Of a DNA stretch of 64,000 nucleotides, positions 35,674 through 44,880 are shown one piece after another. The notes beneath the pieces are model-generated. The model did no database searches and was not told the DNA's origin. It worked only from the letters and a program-made list of their open reading frames with translations. The stretch's first letter is position 1, and each line of letters starts with the position of its first letter. Both the position numbers and the translations under genes were made by a program. The stretch is from Streptomyces violaceoruber (lineage in GTDB: Bacteria; Actinomycetota; Actinomycetes; Streptomycetales; Streptomycetaceae), in assembly GCA_000720805.1 (NCBI GenBank), contig JODI01000077.1, positions 29,472 through 93,471 of the forward strand, read 5' to 3'.

Positions 35674-37113
35674 TCACGGAGTGATCGTTTCCAGGGACAC
35701 CAGGGTGTCCTTCCGGAAGCAGAGCTTGTAGGCGTCGCCGGACCGGTCGTCGAACCGGTCGGCCGTCATTGCGTAGTACTCGCACGTTGTGCCGTCTCCC
35801 GTCGGCTCGGCAGTCAGCGGTCGATGGTTCGTCTGCCGGTCCGGCAGGAAACGCTCCACCTCGGAACGATCTTGCCCCACATGCAGGCGGGCATAGTCGC
35901 GTGGGTCCAGGACCGACTGTGACGCCGACAGCATCTCCCAGCCCGTGAGGGCTCCGCTCAGCAAAGCTCCCGTCACGAGGGGCACCATGACCGCGGCGAC
36001 CAGGGTCCGGCCGACCCTGCGCCGAGTGCGGCGGTGTTCCTGCGGCAACTCGTCACCGCGAGAGGCTGAGGGCGAGAGCGGCGGTGGCGGCGTCGAGAGT
36101 GTGTGCGGGATACGCGCGACGACTGCGTAGCCCCCGTCGCGCGGGCCGTGGTCGAACGAACCGCCGGTCATCCGCATACGTTCTTCGAGACCGACAAGGC
36201 CACGCCCTCCGCTCCGAGGCCGGGGCCGCTGGTCGGCCGCAGACGATGGCGGGCCGTTCTCCACGACGACCTGTGTTTCTGTTGCCGTATGCGTCAGGTG
36301 GACAGTCGCGGTCGCGCCGGACGCGTGCTTGGCAACGTTGGTCAGAGCTTCCTGCACGACCCGGTGAGCCGCCCGTTTCACCATGGGCGGCAGGTCGTCC
36401 GCCTCGCCGTCGATGCGCAACTCCACCGTGAGGCCGGCCGCGGAAGCCTCGGAGGTCAGACCGGTGAGGCTGGAGTTGTCGAGGTCCGTCGGCGTTGTGT
36501 CGGTCTCCTCCCGCAGGACACCGATCACCTCGCCGAGACGCTCCACCGCGGCCGCGGCTCTGGCTCGGATGTCCCCTGCGGCCCTTTGGTGGTGTGCTTC
36601 AAGGTCCGGGGCGAGTTTGAGTGCGCCGGCCGACAGGGCGATCAGGCTGAGGTCATGGCCCAGTACGTCGTGCATGTCCTGGGCGATACGTGCCCGCTCG
36701 CGCAGCCGGGCTTGATCAGCGATCAGTTGCTGTTCGCGGCGCAGCTGATCGGCGCGCTCCCACCCGGCGCGGACAAGCTGCTGATACTGGCACCAGAACC
36801 GGCCGGCGAACCAGGGCAGCATCGAGGCTGCAACCACCACTGTCACAAAGCGGCCGGCGAGGGGAAGCCAAGCAGGAACGACGGACAAGGCCACCACACT
36901 GGCCGCGAGAATCGCGACCAGGGCGAGCGCTGTCGGCGCCGTCCGTCCAGGCCGTCGTCCTGCCAGGAACGCTAAGACGGCAGTCGGGACAGCCCACCAG
37001 AGGTTCATCACGCTCAGGCCGGCGGCCACCGCCGTAGCCACTGTGAGAATGGTTCCAGGATCAAGTGCTCGCCGTAAAACGGCGGTTCCAGTCGCGCCCT
37101 CGGGGTTGATCAT
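35674..37113 (-). CDS. Sensor histidine kinase with a C-terminal membrane and BamE-like extension
   Basis: ATG 37113 (GGAGAG upstream) gives 479 residues. Four to five N-terminal membrane segments (20-105) are followed by the HisKA_3 motif IAQDMHDVLGHDLSLIALSA with H148. The HATPase N box is HRVVQEALTNVAKHASGA and the G box GGRGLVGLEERM. After the kinase core an extra membrane helix (RRVGRTLVAAVMVPLVTGAL, about 380-400) leads to an outside domain (YARLHVGQDRSEVERFLPDR, then a CEYYAM..CFRKD part) resembling the SmpA/BamE fold. The extension may sense surface signals. Confidence 0.88.
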   Translation of the reverse strand: MINPEGATGTAVLRRALDPGTILTVATAVAAGLSVMNLWWAVPTAVLAFLAGRRPGRTAPTALALVAILAASVVALSVVPAWLPLAGRFVTVVVAASMLPWFAGRFWCQYQQLVRAGWERADQLRREQQLIADQARLRERARIAQDMHDVLGHDLSLIALSAGALKLAPDLEAHHQRAAGDIRARAAAAVERLGEVIGVLREETDTTPTDLDNSSLTGLTSEASAAGLTVELRIDGEADDLPPMVKRAAHRVVQEALTNVAKHASGATATVHLTHTATETQVVVENGPPSSAADQRPRPRSGGRGLVGLEERMRMTGGSFDHGPRDGGYAVVARIPHTLSTPPPPLSPSASRGDELPQEHRRTRRRVGRTLVAAVMVPLVTGALLSGALTGWEMLSASQSVLDPRDYARLHVGQDRSEVERFLPDRQTNHRPLTAEPTGDGTTCEYYAMTADRFDDRSGDAYKLCFRKDTLVSLETITP

Positions 37114-37343
37114 TGTGCTCTCCACGGGAGTGACGGTACGGACATCGGGCGCCGTCCGACCACTGCCGAAAGTCCAATCTGCGCGAGTGACCGGCGAGCA
37201 CTGAGCGACAAGGCGTACCACTTCGTGCGGGACTCGCGAACTCAACGACGGTACAAGCACACGGATTTGGCGGGTGAATGTGTGGGACCGTGCTCCCGTT
37301 GTGGGCTTACTCCTCGTCGTCCAAGTCTTCGGTCGCGTCCGGG
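37114..37343. other. Promoter region of the two-component operon
   Basis: No gene is supported. The region separates the kinase start from a Tn3 transposase fragment. Confidence 0.35.
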
Positions 37344-37503
37344 TCACGGCAGTGGGCGCAGGCCACTGCCTGGCCCGCTGGCCACGATGTCGGACTGGTA
37401 GCGGCCCAGAAAGTTGATGTGCCGGTCCTTGAGCGGAGAGAGCCGGGCCACGTCCTCAATCTTCAGATCGTGGTCCTCAGCGCGGAGCAGTGCGACAGCG
37501 GCG
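37344..37503 (-). pseudogene. C-terminal fragment of a Tn3-family transposase
   Basis: The frame ALLRAEDHDLKIEDVARLSP, LKDRHINFLGRYQSD and a stop matches the conserved end of Tn3 transposases (QLRA.G..V.DEDVARLSPL...HIN.LGRY.F). Upstream residues do not continue the match. Confidence 0.7.
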
Positions 37504-37713
37504 TGCGATGAGGCCCTGGAGTCCCAGCTCGGACACGAGGGGACAACAGAGCAGCAGAAGACCGGGGCCGATGGGAGGCGTACATCGCCGGCCAAGCGGC
37601 CGAGATGATGCCAGAAAACCACAGTACCGGGCTCGTCACACCCGGGCGGTGCTCCTGTCCGGGCTCTGCCCGCCACGCACCGGGTGGACGCCCGGTACCC
37701 ACCGCGCGTTGAG

Positions 37714-38382
37714 TCACGGATGGAACCGCCACCGGCCTTCAGAAATGACATCCACCTTGCCGTCCCTGACGCGAACGGCCGTCTCGTCGTCGATGAAGTA
37801 GATCGGGAAGTCCGCCCGCTCAGCGATGCGATCAGCCCAGGCGTCGTCCCGCTCGGGGAAGTCCGACGAGTACAGGTGGGGCTTGAGATACCAGTCGAAG
37901 AGGCCGAACGGCGGCTCCACGGTCGTCGCGCCGAGCACGTGGAGATCCGTGGTGTCCCCGATGACGTCGGCGGAGTGTCCGGTGAGATTACGGCTGAAGA
38001 CCATTGATCCGGCGCTGAATCCCACATAGACCCGGCTCTCCAGCGCCTTCAGGAAGCCGTCTGTCAGGCCGTTCCCGGTGATGCTGCGTGCGAGGTGGTA
38101 GTGGCTGCCGCCCCCGACGTAGATGACGTCGGCGTGGAGCAGCCGGTCGAGCACCATTTGCCGGGGCAGGCCGTTCAGCTCCAGGACGTCGAACTCCCGC
38201 CAGCCGACGCCGTGCAGCCGGTTCATGTCCTCGACGAACCACCCATGGTCCCCGGGCTCGGCGACTGACGCAGTAGGAACGTACACGATGTTCGCCGATC
38301 CGAACGGCTTTCCCAGCATGTCCCGCAGCGCATCCCGCAGTGTCTCGTTGCGCAGGCCACTCGCCGTCAACAGAAAGTTCAT
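37714..38382 (-). CDS. Peptidase S51 family (dipeptidase E-like)
   Basis: The 222-residue enzyme carries the nucleophile S123 in the elbow YVGFSAGSMV and an IYVGGGSHYHLAR loop typical of family S51. This family includes aspartyl dipeptidase PepE and cyanophycinase-like enzymes. ATG 38382 aligns with the usual family start. It probably cleaves small acidic peptides in the cytoplasm. It is divergent from a hypothetical gene at 38501. Confidence 0.88.
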   Translation of the reverse strand: MNFLLTASGLRNETLRDALRDMLGKPFGSANIVYVPTASVAEPGDHGWFVEDMNRLHGVGWREFDVLELNGLPRQMVLDRLLHADVIYVGGGSHYHLARSITGNGLTDGFLKALESRVYVGFSAGSMVFSRNLTGHSADVIGDTTDLHVLGATTVEPPFGLFDWYLKPHLYSSDFPERDDAWADRIAERADFPIYFIDDETAVRVRDGKVDVISEGRWRFHP

Positions 38383-38500
38383 CGGGCGAGCCAAGCACGG
38401 CTGACGGGCGTGCGCAACGAACCCGGGATCCACCAGTGCCGTCATGGCATGGCCGCATCAGGAAAAGGTACGGACGCCGGACAGATCTCGGGTCTGAGGT

Positions 38501-38962
38501 GTGCTGGTGATCTTCAACAGGAAGCGGGAGGCTTCGGGCTTCGCCGCCACCGTGTCCGAGCTGGAGGCGGCGAAGCCCGCTCGCGATGGCGACCGCACCG
38601 GGCGTGCCTTCACCGCCGTGATGAACGGTGTGCAGTCGACGTCGGACGCTGAACTCCTTCTGGCAGCACCCCGGTTGGCGGCGCTGCTCCCCGCCTTCCC
38701 GCCTACCGGCCCGCGGCCGATGCCGGCGATGGCGGCCGGCTTCTGCGTCGAGCGCGGGGCCGATCCGGCGGCCTGCGCCGAGCCGATCCTCGGCAGCGTC
38801 CATCAAGTCCTGCTCGGGGCCCTGAAATTCGGCCGCTGCTGGACCGCCACCGGCGCGGCTGAGGACGAACTGCCGGAGCCGGACGAGAAGATCATTGACG
38901 ATGAGCTGCTGGCCGGCCTCGGCTGCGACGTGTACGAGGTTACGCGGCTAGGGCCCTTCTGA
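38501..38962 (+). CDS. Hypothetical protein
   Basis: GTG 38501 gives 153 residues beginning VLVIFNRKREASGFAATVSE, with an alanine-rich helical middle and an acidic tail (DELPEPDEKIIDDELLAGLG, CDVYEVTRLGPF). Coding bias is strong and the frame is intact. The family is not recognised. Its stop overlaps the start of the next, broken gene, so the two were an operon. Confidence 0.6.
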   Translation: MLVIFNRKREASGFAATVSELEAAKPARDGDRTGRAFTAVMNGVQSTSDAELLLAAPRLAALLPAFPPTGPRPMPAMAAGFCVERGADPAACAEPILGSVHQVLLGALKFGRCWTATGAAEDELPEPDEKIIDDELLAGLGCDVYEVTRLGPF

Positions 38963-39310
38963 TGGATCTCCGCAGCGCCGCGGTGCGCCGCCGGCACGCA
39001 TCCGCGATCCGCCCCGCCTGCCGCGACCTTGCGGCCCTGGAGCTGCACGACCTCAAATGCCTGGCCTACGCGCTGGCGGTGCTGGACGACGAGCCCCTTG
39101 TGGTGCTGCACAGGCGCACCGGGGCCGGGTTCGAGGTACGCATCGGCGGCACGGGGACAACTTCCAGTTGCACACGCTGCTCGCCCACGTCCTGGTCGGC
39201 GGCGGCTACGTGCCCGACACCACGCCTTCGGCGCAGAGCGTCCACCTGGCCACGGATCCCGAGCCCGCCCAGGAACACACCCAGACCATCGCGACCGGGG
39301 CTCAGACGGC
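38962..39310 (+). pseudogene. Hypothetical protein, frameshifted
   Basis: ATG 38962 overlaps the preceding stop. Codons 1-65 (RPACRDLAALELHDLKCLAY, ALAVLDDEPLVVLHRRTGAG) are followed after a one-base shift near 39150 by DNFQLHTLLAHVLVGGGYVP and SVHLATDPEPAQEHTQTIAT. The family is unknown. Coding signal ends near 39310. Confidence 0.5.
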
Positions 39311-39599
39311 ACCTTCGAGGAGCGCCAGGTTCTGCCGGCCTCGGGGGTACTGGCGCGAGCGGCGACGGCTCTGCGGCGGGTTCGGAGGCAGATGCACCGC
39401 TTGGCGCCGCCGGATCTCCTCAAGGAAATGCGTCAACGCGCACAGTGCGGGGGCATTTCGGGAGTTCACTGTCCTTCGGCACTGAAGTTGGTCGACGTCG
39501 TCGCTCTGATCTGGGGAGACTGACTTCACTGTCAAGGCGTCTGCCTTGTGGCCACCCGGCACAGTACGGCGAGGAGTCCTCGGCGTCGCCAGGCGCGAA

Positions 39600-39740
39600 G
39601 GGCCGGCCCGTCCCCACATCGATCCCACTGTCGTGGCAGACGTACTCGGCCCCGGATACTCGCGCAACCACGCGGCCAGGGTCTGGGCGGTGCGGTCGGG
39701 CAGGCGGTGCGGTCGGGCAGGACGTCAATCCGCTCGATTA
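39600..39740 (-). pseudogene. ISL3-family transposase fragment with a tandem duplication
   Basis: The frame LPDRTAQTLAAWLREYPG and, after a shift, AEYVCHDSG match the central motif of ISL3 transposases (LPDR.A.TLA.WL..HPG.E...RD). A 17-bp unit is repeated in tandem at 39687-39703 and 39704-39720, which disrupts the frame. Confidence 0.55.
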
Positions 39741-39828
39741 CCGGCGTCGATACCGAGGCGCTGCGCCAGCCCGGCGATCTGGCGGACAGAGGCGCCACCG
39801 CCCGGCGACCGCCATCCGGGGATCACCT

Positions 39829-40656
39829 CTAGGCTTTCCGGGCAAGTCCGGCGGCGATGAGGTGTTCCCAGACCGTGAGCTCTCGTCTTTCGCCCCTGTC
39901 CCACGCGTTGTCGGTTTCGTCGGGACGCCACAGGGACGCGGGGACGATCCCGGGGTCGAGGATTTCCAGGCCGTCCAGCAGGGAGGCGATTTCCGCGTCG
40001 GTGCGCCACCGGCCGCGGCCGAACGTCTGCTGGAGGACCTTCTCGGCCTCCGTGGTCTCCGGGTTGTTGCCGGAGCGGAAGTGGCTGACGAAGAAGTAGC
40101 TTCCGGAGGGGACGTGGTCGCGCCAGTAGCGGACGATGCCGGCAGGGTCCTCGTCATCGTTGACGTGGTGGAGGATGGCGCTGAGGATGACGGCGACGGG
40201 ACGAGCGAAGTCGATGATTTCGATGGTGTCGGGGTGAGTGCGGATCCCTTCGGGGTTGCGCACATCGACCGCGACGACGCGGGTCCGGTCGTTGTTCTCC
40301 AGCAATGCGCGGCCGTGGACCAACACTTGGGGGTCGTTGTCGACGTAGACGACCCGGGACTCGGGGGCGTGCCGTTGCGCGACCTGGTGGACGTTGTCCG
40401 CGGTCGGCAGGCCACTGCCCAGGTCGACGAACTGCCGAATGCCGGTGGTCTTCGCGATCTCCCTGACCGCCCGCGTCAGGGCCGCGCGATTGGCGAAGGC
40501 GATGGCCACCGAACCGGGCAGGTCGCGCTTGAACACGTCGCCGATCTCACGGTCCACGGCGTAGTTGTCCTTGCCGCCGAGCAGATAGTCGTAGACGCGG
40601 GCGATGCTGGGCTTGGCCGGGTCGATGGAGGAGCCCTCGTTCGTCATGGCTGCCAT
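39829..40656 (-). CDS. SAM-dependent methyltransferase, DUF574 (Methyltransf_19) family
   Basis: The 275-residue protein has the family's opening (SIDPAKPSIARVYDYLLGGK, DNYAVDREIGDVF), the SAM-binding motif QFVDLGSGLPTADNVHQVAQ, and VVYVDNDPQVLVHGRALL. These abundant Streptomyces proteins have no settled substrate. ATG 40656 and ATG 40647 are both possible starts. Confidence 0.92.
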   Translation of the reverse strand: MAAMTNEGSSIDPAKPSIARVYDYLLGGKDNYAVDREIGDVFKRDLPGSVAIAFANRAALTRAVREIAKTTGIRQFVDLGSGLPTADNVHQVAQRHAPESRVVYVDNDPQVLVHGRALLENNDRTRVVAVDVRNPEGIRTHPDTIEIIDFARPVAVILSAILHHVNDDEDPAGIVRYWRDHVPSGSYFFVSHFRSGNNPETTEAEKVLQQTFGRGRWRTDAEIASLLDGLEILDPGIVPASLWRPDETDNAWDRGERRELTVWEHLIAAGLARKA

Positions 40657-40858
40657 TCTTCACCGCAACGCCGCCTGTGCACCTTCGTTTTGGGGTCCTC
40701 CAGCCTGTCGGTGATGGCGCACTTTGAATGCCTCTGGCCGCAGTTCCGTGAACCCCCAGGTCAGCGGCGAAAACGGGGGATCGTTTTCACCAGGGTGTTT
40801 CTTGCTGTGCCGAGCGAGACGGTTGAGGATGTGCTGCTTCCCGGGATCGATCGCAGCC

Positions 40859-41605
40859 TCACATCCGGGATCTCAGCACGTCGATCTCACAGCCCGGCGC
40901 GAACGGGTCGAAGCCGTGCTCGATCAGCCAGCGAACTATCAGCAGGCTTCGCAACGACCACCACGCGTGGATCACGTCGAGGTCGATGTCGGTGCCATAG
41001 CCGGCTATGACGTCGTCGAGGTGTTCCTCGTGTCCGAGCGTGAAGGTGGCGAGGTCGTACAGGGCGTCACCCCGGCCCGCCTCGGACCAGTCGATGATGC
41101 CCGTCACCTCGTCGCCGTCGACGAAGACGTGATCGATCTGCAGGTCGCCGTGTGTGAACGCCGGATTCCACGGCCGGAGCGCGGCCTCGGCGACCTGGCG
41201 GTTGCGGGTGACCAGGTCGGCGGGCAGGACTCCGTTCGTCACGAGCAACTCGCACTCGTCGTCGAGTTCCGCCGCCAGCGCGACGATGCTCCGGCCGGCC
41301 TGGCCCGGCCGGGACGGCAGCGGCGCGTCGTGCAGCTTCCGGATGGCGGCGCCCACCGCGGCCCACGCCGTCGGCGCCCCGGTCGACGGCCCGCCGAGGC
41401 GCCCAAGCGTCGTCCCCGGGAGTGCGGCGGTCGCGAGCACGGACGGCTTGCGCCACAGGACCTTCGCGGTCGGGACCGGCGCGAGGGACATTGCCTCGAC
41501 CTCGACATCGATGCGCGCCTGATCGGCGTCCACCTTCAGGAACACGTCGCCGACGCGCAGAGTCGCGCGCTCGGAATGGGCGACGACGACTTTGACCTCA
41601 TCCAT
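40859..41605 (-). CDS. Aminoglycoside phosphotransferase (APH) family protein
   Basis: The 248-residue protein has the APH catalytic loop FTHGDLQIDHVFVDGD with D154 and the metal-binding IIDWSEAGRGDALYDLATF with D172. The N-terminal lobe is short but has a plausible nucleotide lysine (VFLKVD). The family includes aminoglycoside, viomycin and homoserine kinases. The length suggests a small-molecule kinase, and resistance activity cannot be assumed. Confidence 0.85.
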   Translation of the reverse strand: MDEVKVVVAHSERATLRVGDVFLKVDADQARIDVEVEAMSLAPVPTAKVLWRKPSVLATAALPGTTLGRLGGPSTGAPTAWAAVGAAIRKLHDAPLPSRPGQAGRSIVALAAELDDECELLVTNGVLPADLVTRNRQVAEAALRPWNPAFTHGDLQIDHVFVDGDEVTGIIDWSEAGRGDALYDLATFTLGHEEHLDDVIAGYGTDIDLDVIHAWWSLRSLLIVRWLIEHGFDPFAPGCEIDVLRSRM

Positions 41606-41970
41606 GGGCGACCAGTATCCCGGGGATGTTCGCCGACGTCGCCGGGTTTATCGCGTGCGATGACGCGGCTGAGCGCGTCCCGCCACCCAGCGGCCTCGTG
41701 CACGACACCGACCTCTGACCAGGTCAAGCCCACCACTTTTCTCAGGAGTCCTTACACGGACATCTCGCACATCAATGGCCCTGATGTGCCATCGGGGTGG
41801 CGCAGCGGTACCAGCGTGGCCAGTGTTGATCTCCTTATGGTGAGGAGTGGGGAGAGCAACGGAGATGACCACCCGCTTCGCGATCCGGAGCCACATCACG
41901 GTCACGGGCGACTCCGGACCTCTCGCCTCAGCCTGAAAGCAGAGCTGAAAGAGAGCGGCCGCACCCCCGC
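41606..41970. other. Region with no supported gene
   Basis: A minus-strand frame GLTWSEVGVVHEAAGWRDAL, SRVIARDKPGDV (about 41640-41740) looks coding-like but has no identifiable family or clear start. Confidence 0.3.
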
Positions 41971-42462
41971 GCCGACTCCGCCGGTGGCTTCGCGTTATGG
42001 CGCCGCGTACGTCTGATCCTGTTCGAGGGCGTCGTCCCCGACGTCCGCAAGATCGACAAACTGGCCGGCGTCCTCGTCGCCGAAGAAGGCCCCGGCATCC
42101 TGGGCCGGCTCGTCGAAGGCGCCCGGCGCTACCTCACCGGCGACCGGGACCTCACCGGCCCCGAACGCGTCCGCCTCGCCACCACCGCCTACGCCGAAAC
42201 CGAGGACCACACAGGCCTGTTCTTCGACGGATGCTGTGTCCTCGGCCCCGGCCTGCGCGCCGAACAGACCCGCCTCTACGCCGCTTACAGGAGGTGGTGC
42301 CAAAGCGAAGGCACACCCGTCAGGTCCTCCCGCGCGTTCGCCCCCTGCGCCCGGGAACTGGCCGGGTTCGCCCCTCCCGGCGAGATGATCCGGTCCAACC
42401 AGCGCACGTACTACCCGAACCTCGCACTGCTCACCGGCGACCAGACGGAAGCCACCACATGA
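41971..42462 (+). pseudogene. C-terminal part of a phage/plasmid P4-type primase
   Basis: One open frame reads GGFALWRRVRLILFEGVVPD, KIDKLAGVLVAEEGPGILGR, LVEGARRYLTGDRDL, TTAYAETEDHTGLFFDGCCV, FAPPGEMIRSNQRTYYPNLA. This matches the end of the D5/P4 primase-helicase family used by phages and integrative plasmids. The N-terminal half and helicase core are missing, with no start. Confidence 0.7.
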
Positions 42463-42586
42463 GCTCCCGATCACCGAGGGCGAGACCAGGCGGGATCGCG
42501 CAAGGGTTCAGGCCGCTCGTCGGGCAGTTGCCCAGTTCCGGAGCATGCCCAGCACCACCCCCCTCAGCCTGATCAGTCCTCCGCGC

Positions 42587-43180
42587 TCAGTCCGATGCCG
42601 TGCTCGGCTGAAGGATTCTGGCGGTGAACGCCGCGAGGTGTGCCCGCAGTTGCTCTCGGGGCAGGTGCTGGTGGCCGACGAGGTGTTCGACGAGGTCCGC
42701 ACGGGTGGCGGCCAGCAGCGCGTGAGCGGTGAAAGCGCTGTCCGTGAGACCGGGGATCCGTTCCAGTACGGCTTGCAGCGTGCTGTGCCACCGTTCGTAG
42801 TGGGCGGCCTGGTAAGGGCTGTCGCTGCCGGTCTCCTCCAGAGCCAGGGCGAGGTGACGGTTGTCCAGCTTGAAGCACAGGAGCGCGTCGAGCAGGGCGG
42901 GCACGCGCTCCAGCGGCGGGGCGGCGGGGCCGAGCGGCGGCGGACCCTCTTCGACGGCGTTCCTGACCGGTTCGAGCCGTTCCGCGTACAGCGCCTGGAT
43001 CAGGCCGGTGCGATCACCGAAGGCGCGGAAGAGCGTCCCTTTGCCGACGCCGGCCGCTTCCGCGATGTCGGCCATGGTGACGGTCTCCGGGCTCTCACAG
43101 CGGGCGAAGAGACTGTCGGCCGCCGCGAGGACGGCAGCCCGGTTGCGTACTGCGTCCTTGCGTGGCCTGCGTTCGGGCAT
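42587..43180 (-). CDS. TetR family regulator of the SnoaL/NmrA operon
   Basis: ATG 43180 gives 197 residues. The HTH is clear (VLAAADSLFARCESPETVTM, ADIAEAAGVGKGTLFRAFGD). The C-terminal domain resembles TetR-type ligand-binding domains (ALYAERLEPVRNAVEEGPPP, FTAHALLAATRADLVEHLVG). It is divergent from the operon at 43275, with two copies of a perfect palindrome in between. Confidence 0.9.
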   Translation of the reverse strand: MPERRPRKDAVRNRAAVLAAADSLFARCESPETVTMADIAEAAGVGKGTLFRAFGDRTGLIQALYAERLEPVRNAVEEGPPPLGPAAPPLERVPALLDALLCFKLDNRHLALALEETGSDSPYQAAHYERWHSTLQAVLERIPGLTDSAFTAHALLAATRADLVEHLVGHQHLPREQLRAHLAAFTARILQPSTASD

Positions 43181-43205
43181 GCGACTTCCTCCCACGATTG
43201 CAAAA

Positions 43206-43251
43206 CGGACCCCAGGTCCGTATCGTCGAAACGAAACGGACCCACGGTCCG
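43206..43251. promoter_or_regulatory. Two perfect TetR-type operators in tandem
   Basis: CGGACCCCAGGTCCG at 43206-43220 and CGGACCCACGGTCCG at 43237-43251 are each CGGACC-N3-GGTCCG. Their centres are 31 bp apart, about three helical turns. Surrounding bases are also similar (AAACGGACC before, yATCGT after). This is a strong candidate for cooperative repressor binding. Confidence 0.75.
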
Positions 43252-43274
43252 CATCGTACGGGACGGAGTCACCC

Positions 43275-43703
43275 ATGACCACGAACACGGCACCGGCGGA
43301 CCTGTACCGCCACGGCCTGGAACTGCTGCTGGACAAGAACATCGCCGCCTGGATCGACCTCTGGGACGACCACGGGGTCTTCGAGTTCCCGTTCGCCCCC
43401 GACGGCTGGCCCAAGCGACTGGAAGGCAAAGCCGCGATCGCCGACTACATGCGCCCCTACCCCGACCACATCGATCTCCACGACTTCCCTCACGTGGAGA
43501 TACACCAGACCACCGCCACGCAGACCATCGTCGTCGAGATGCGCGCGGTGGGCCTGCTGGTGGCAACCGGAAGCCCCTACGACATGACGTACATCGCCGT
43601 GGTGACCGTCGAGGACGGGCGGATCACCCGCTACCGCGACTACTGGAACCCCCTCGTGGTGCTCCAGGACTCCATGAGCGACTTCACGAGGAGCAGCCGA
43701 TGA
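43275..43703 (+). CDS. SnoaL-like (NTF2 superfamily) protein
   Basis: The 142-residue protein starts ADLYRHGLELLLDKNIAAWI with a conserved WIDLWDDHGVFEFPFAPDGW and ends ITRYRDYWNPLVVLQ, the usual SnoaL-like alpha+beta cone. Members include polyketide cyclases, isomerases and non-enzymatic ligand binders. Its stop overlaps the next start (ATGA), so the two proteins are translated together. Confidence 0.88.
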   Translation: MTTNTAPADLYRHGLELLLDKNIAAWIDLWDDHGVFEFPFAPDGWPKRLEGKAAIADYMRPYPDHIDLHDFPHVEIHQTTATQTIVVEMRAVGLLVATGSPYDMTYIAVVTVEDGRITRYRDYWNPLVVLQDSMSDFTRSSR

Positions 43704-44539
43704 GTACACCTGCCACGACCCTGGTCATCGGAGCCACCGGCACCACCGGCAGCCGCGTCGTCTCCCGGCTCGTGGCGGCCGGGCACCGCGTCAGGGCCGC
43801 CAGCCGACGCGCCACCGACGTGGACGGCGCTCAGGCCGTCCGTTTCGACTGGAACGATCCCACGACGTTCGACGAAGCCCTGGACGGCGTGGACCGCGCC
43901 TATCTCATCCCGCCACTCGGCTCCAGTGAACCGGCCGCCGTCATGCTGCCCTTCCTCAGGCAGGGCCGCGCGGCCGGGCTGCACCGCGCGGTGCTGCTCA
44001 GCGCATCGGCGATCCCCGCCGGAGGTCCGGCCGTCGGGCAGGTCCACCAGGCCCTCCCCGGCCTGTTCGACGCATGGGCGGTCCTTCGGCCCTCGTGGTT
44101 CATGCAGAACTTCACCGGCGATCACCCGCACGCGGAGAGCATCCGTACCGACGGGACCCTGCTGACCGCCACCGGCGAGGGCCGTGTCGGCTTCGTGGAC
44201 GCCGACGACATCGCCGCGGTCGCCGTACACGCCCTGACCACCGCCCAGGCCCCCAACACCGACGTGGTCATCACCGGACCGCAGGCCCTGAGTTACGGCG
44301 ACATCGCCGCCGTCCTCACCGAGGTCACGGGCAGGAGCGTCACCCACCGGCAGCTGACCTACGATCAGATGCGCGACCGCCTGGCCACCGGGATGCCCGC
44401 CGAGTTCGCCGAGCTGCTCGCCGGCATGGACCGCGCCATCGCCGAGGGAGCCGAGGACCGCACCACCGACACCGTCCAGCGCCTCACCGGCCGCCCACCG
44501 TGCAGCTTCCGCACCTTCGCCGAGCGGGAAATACGCTGA
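43700..44539 (+). CDS. NmrA-like NAD(P)-binding protein
   Basis: ATG 43700 gives 279 residues with the Rossmann motif TLVIGATGTTGSRVVSRLVA and the family motif LRPSWFMQNFTGDH. VGFVDADDIAAVAVHAL and VVITGPQALSYGDIAAVLTE follow. It resembles the azoreductase/ergot-alkaloid EasG-like branch. A second protein of this class lies at 12460-13347. Confidence 0.9.
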   Translation: MSTPATTLVIGATGTTGSRVVSRLVAAGHRVRAASRRATDVDGAQAVRFDWNDPTTFDEALDGVDRAYLIPPLGSSEPAAVMLPFLRQGRAAGLHRAVLLSASAIPAGGPAVGQVHQALPGLFDAWAVLRPSWFMQNFTGDHPHAESIRTDGTLLTATGEGRVGFVDADDIAAVAVHALTTAQAPNTDVVITGPQALSYGDIAAVLTEVTGRSVTHRQLTYDQMRDRLATGMPAEFAELLAGMDRAIAEGAEDRTTDTVQRLTGRPPCSFRTFAEREIR

Positions 44540-44880
44540 GGAAGCGGGGCGTTCGCGGAGAACACCGCACCCCGAGCCACATATCCGCGCCCACCCCGAG
44601 GTGCGCCCACTCCAGCGGACCGGATGCCGGCGAGTGAAGCGCTCGGACATCGGTCGATGCTCCAGGGCTTGACTCAGCCACTGGTCAGAGCCGGTATTGA
44701 GCGCCATCGGGCCGCCTTTGCCGCGCGCGAGGGCAGACAATCCAGTTCGCGGCACTGCTTCTTCGGCGCCGTAGCGGGAACCTCGGCGAAGAAGTCACTC
44801 GAAGCTGTCCGTGCCCAGTGCCTTCTTCGTCTGGCTGGTGCGTTCCTGACCGCGTCCGGGAAGTGTCGCCGGCCGCGATC
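44540..44880. other. Intergenic stretch, nothing recognised
   Basis: No convincing coding frame or terminator could be assigned. Confidence 0.35.

Noticed and set aside
38962..41010. 682-codon plus-strand ORF over the DUF574 gene
   Set aside because: Only its first 65 codons look coding. The rest is antisense to the methyltransferase.
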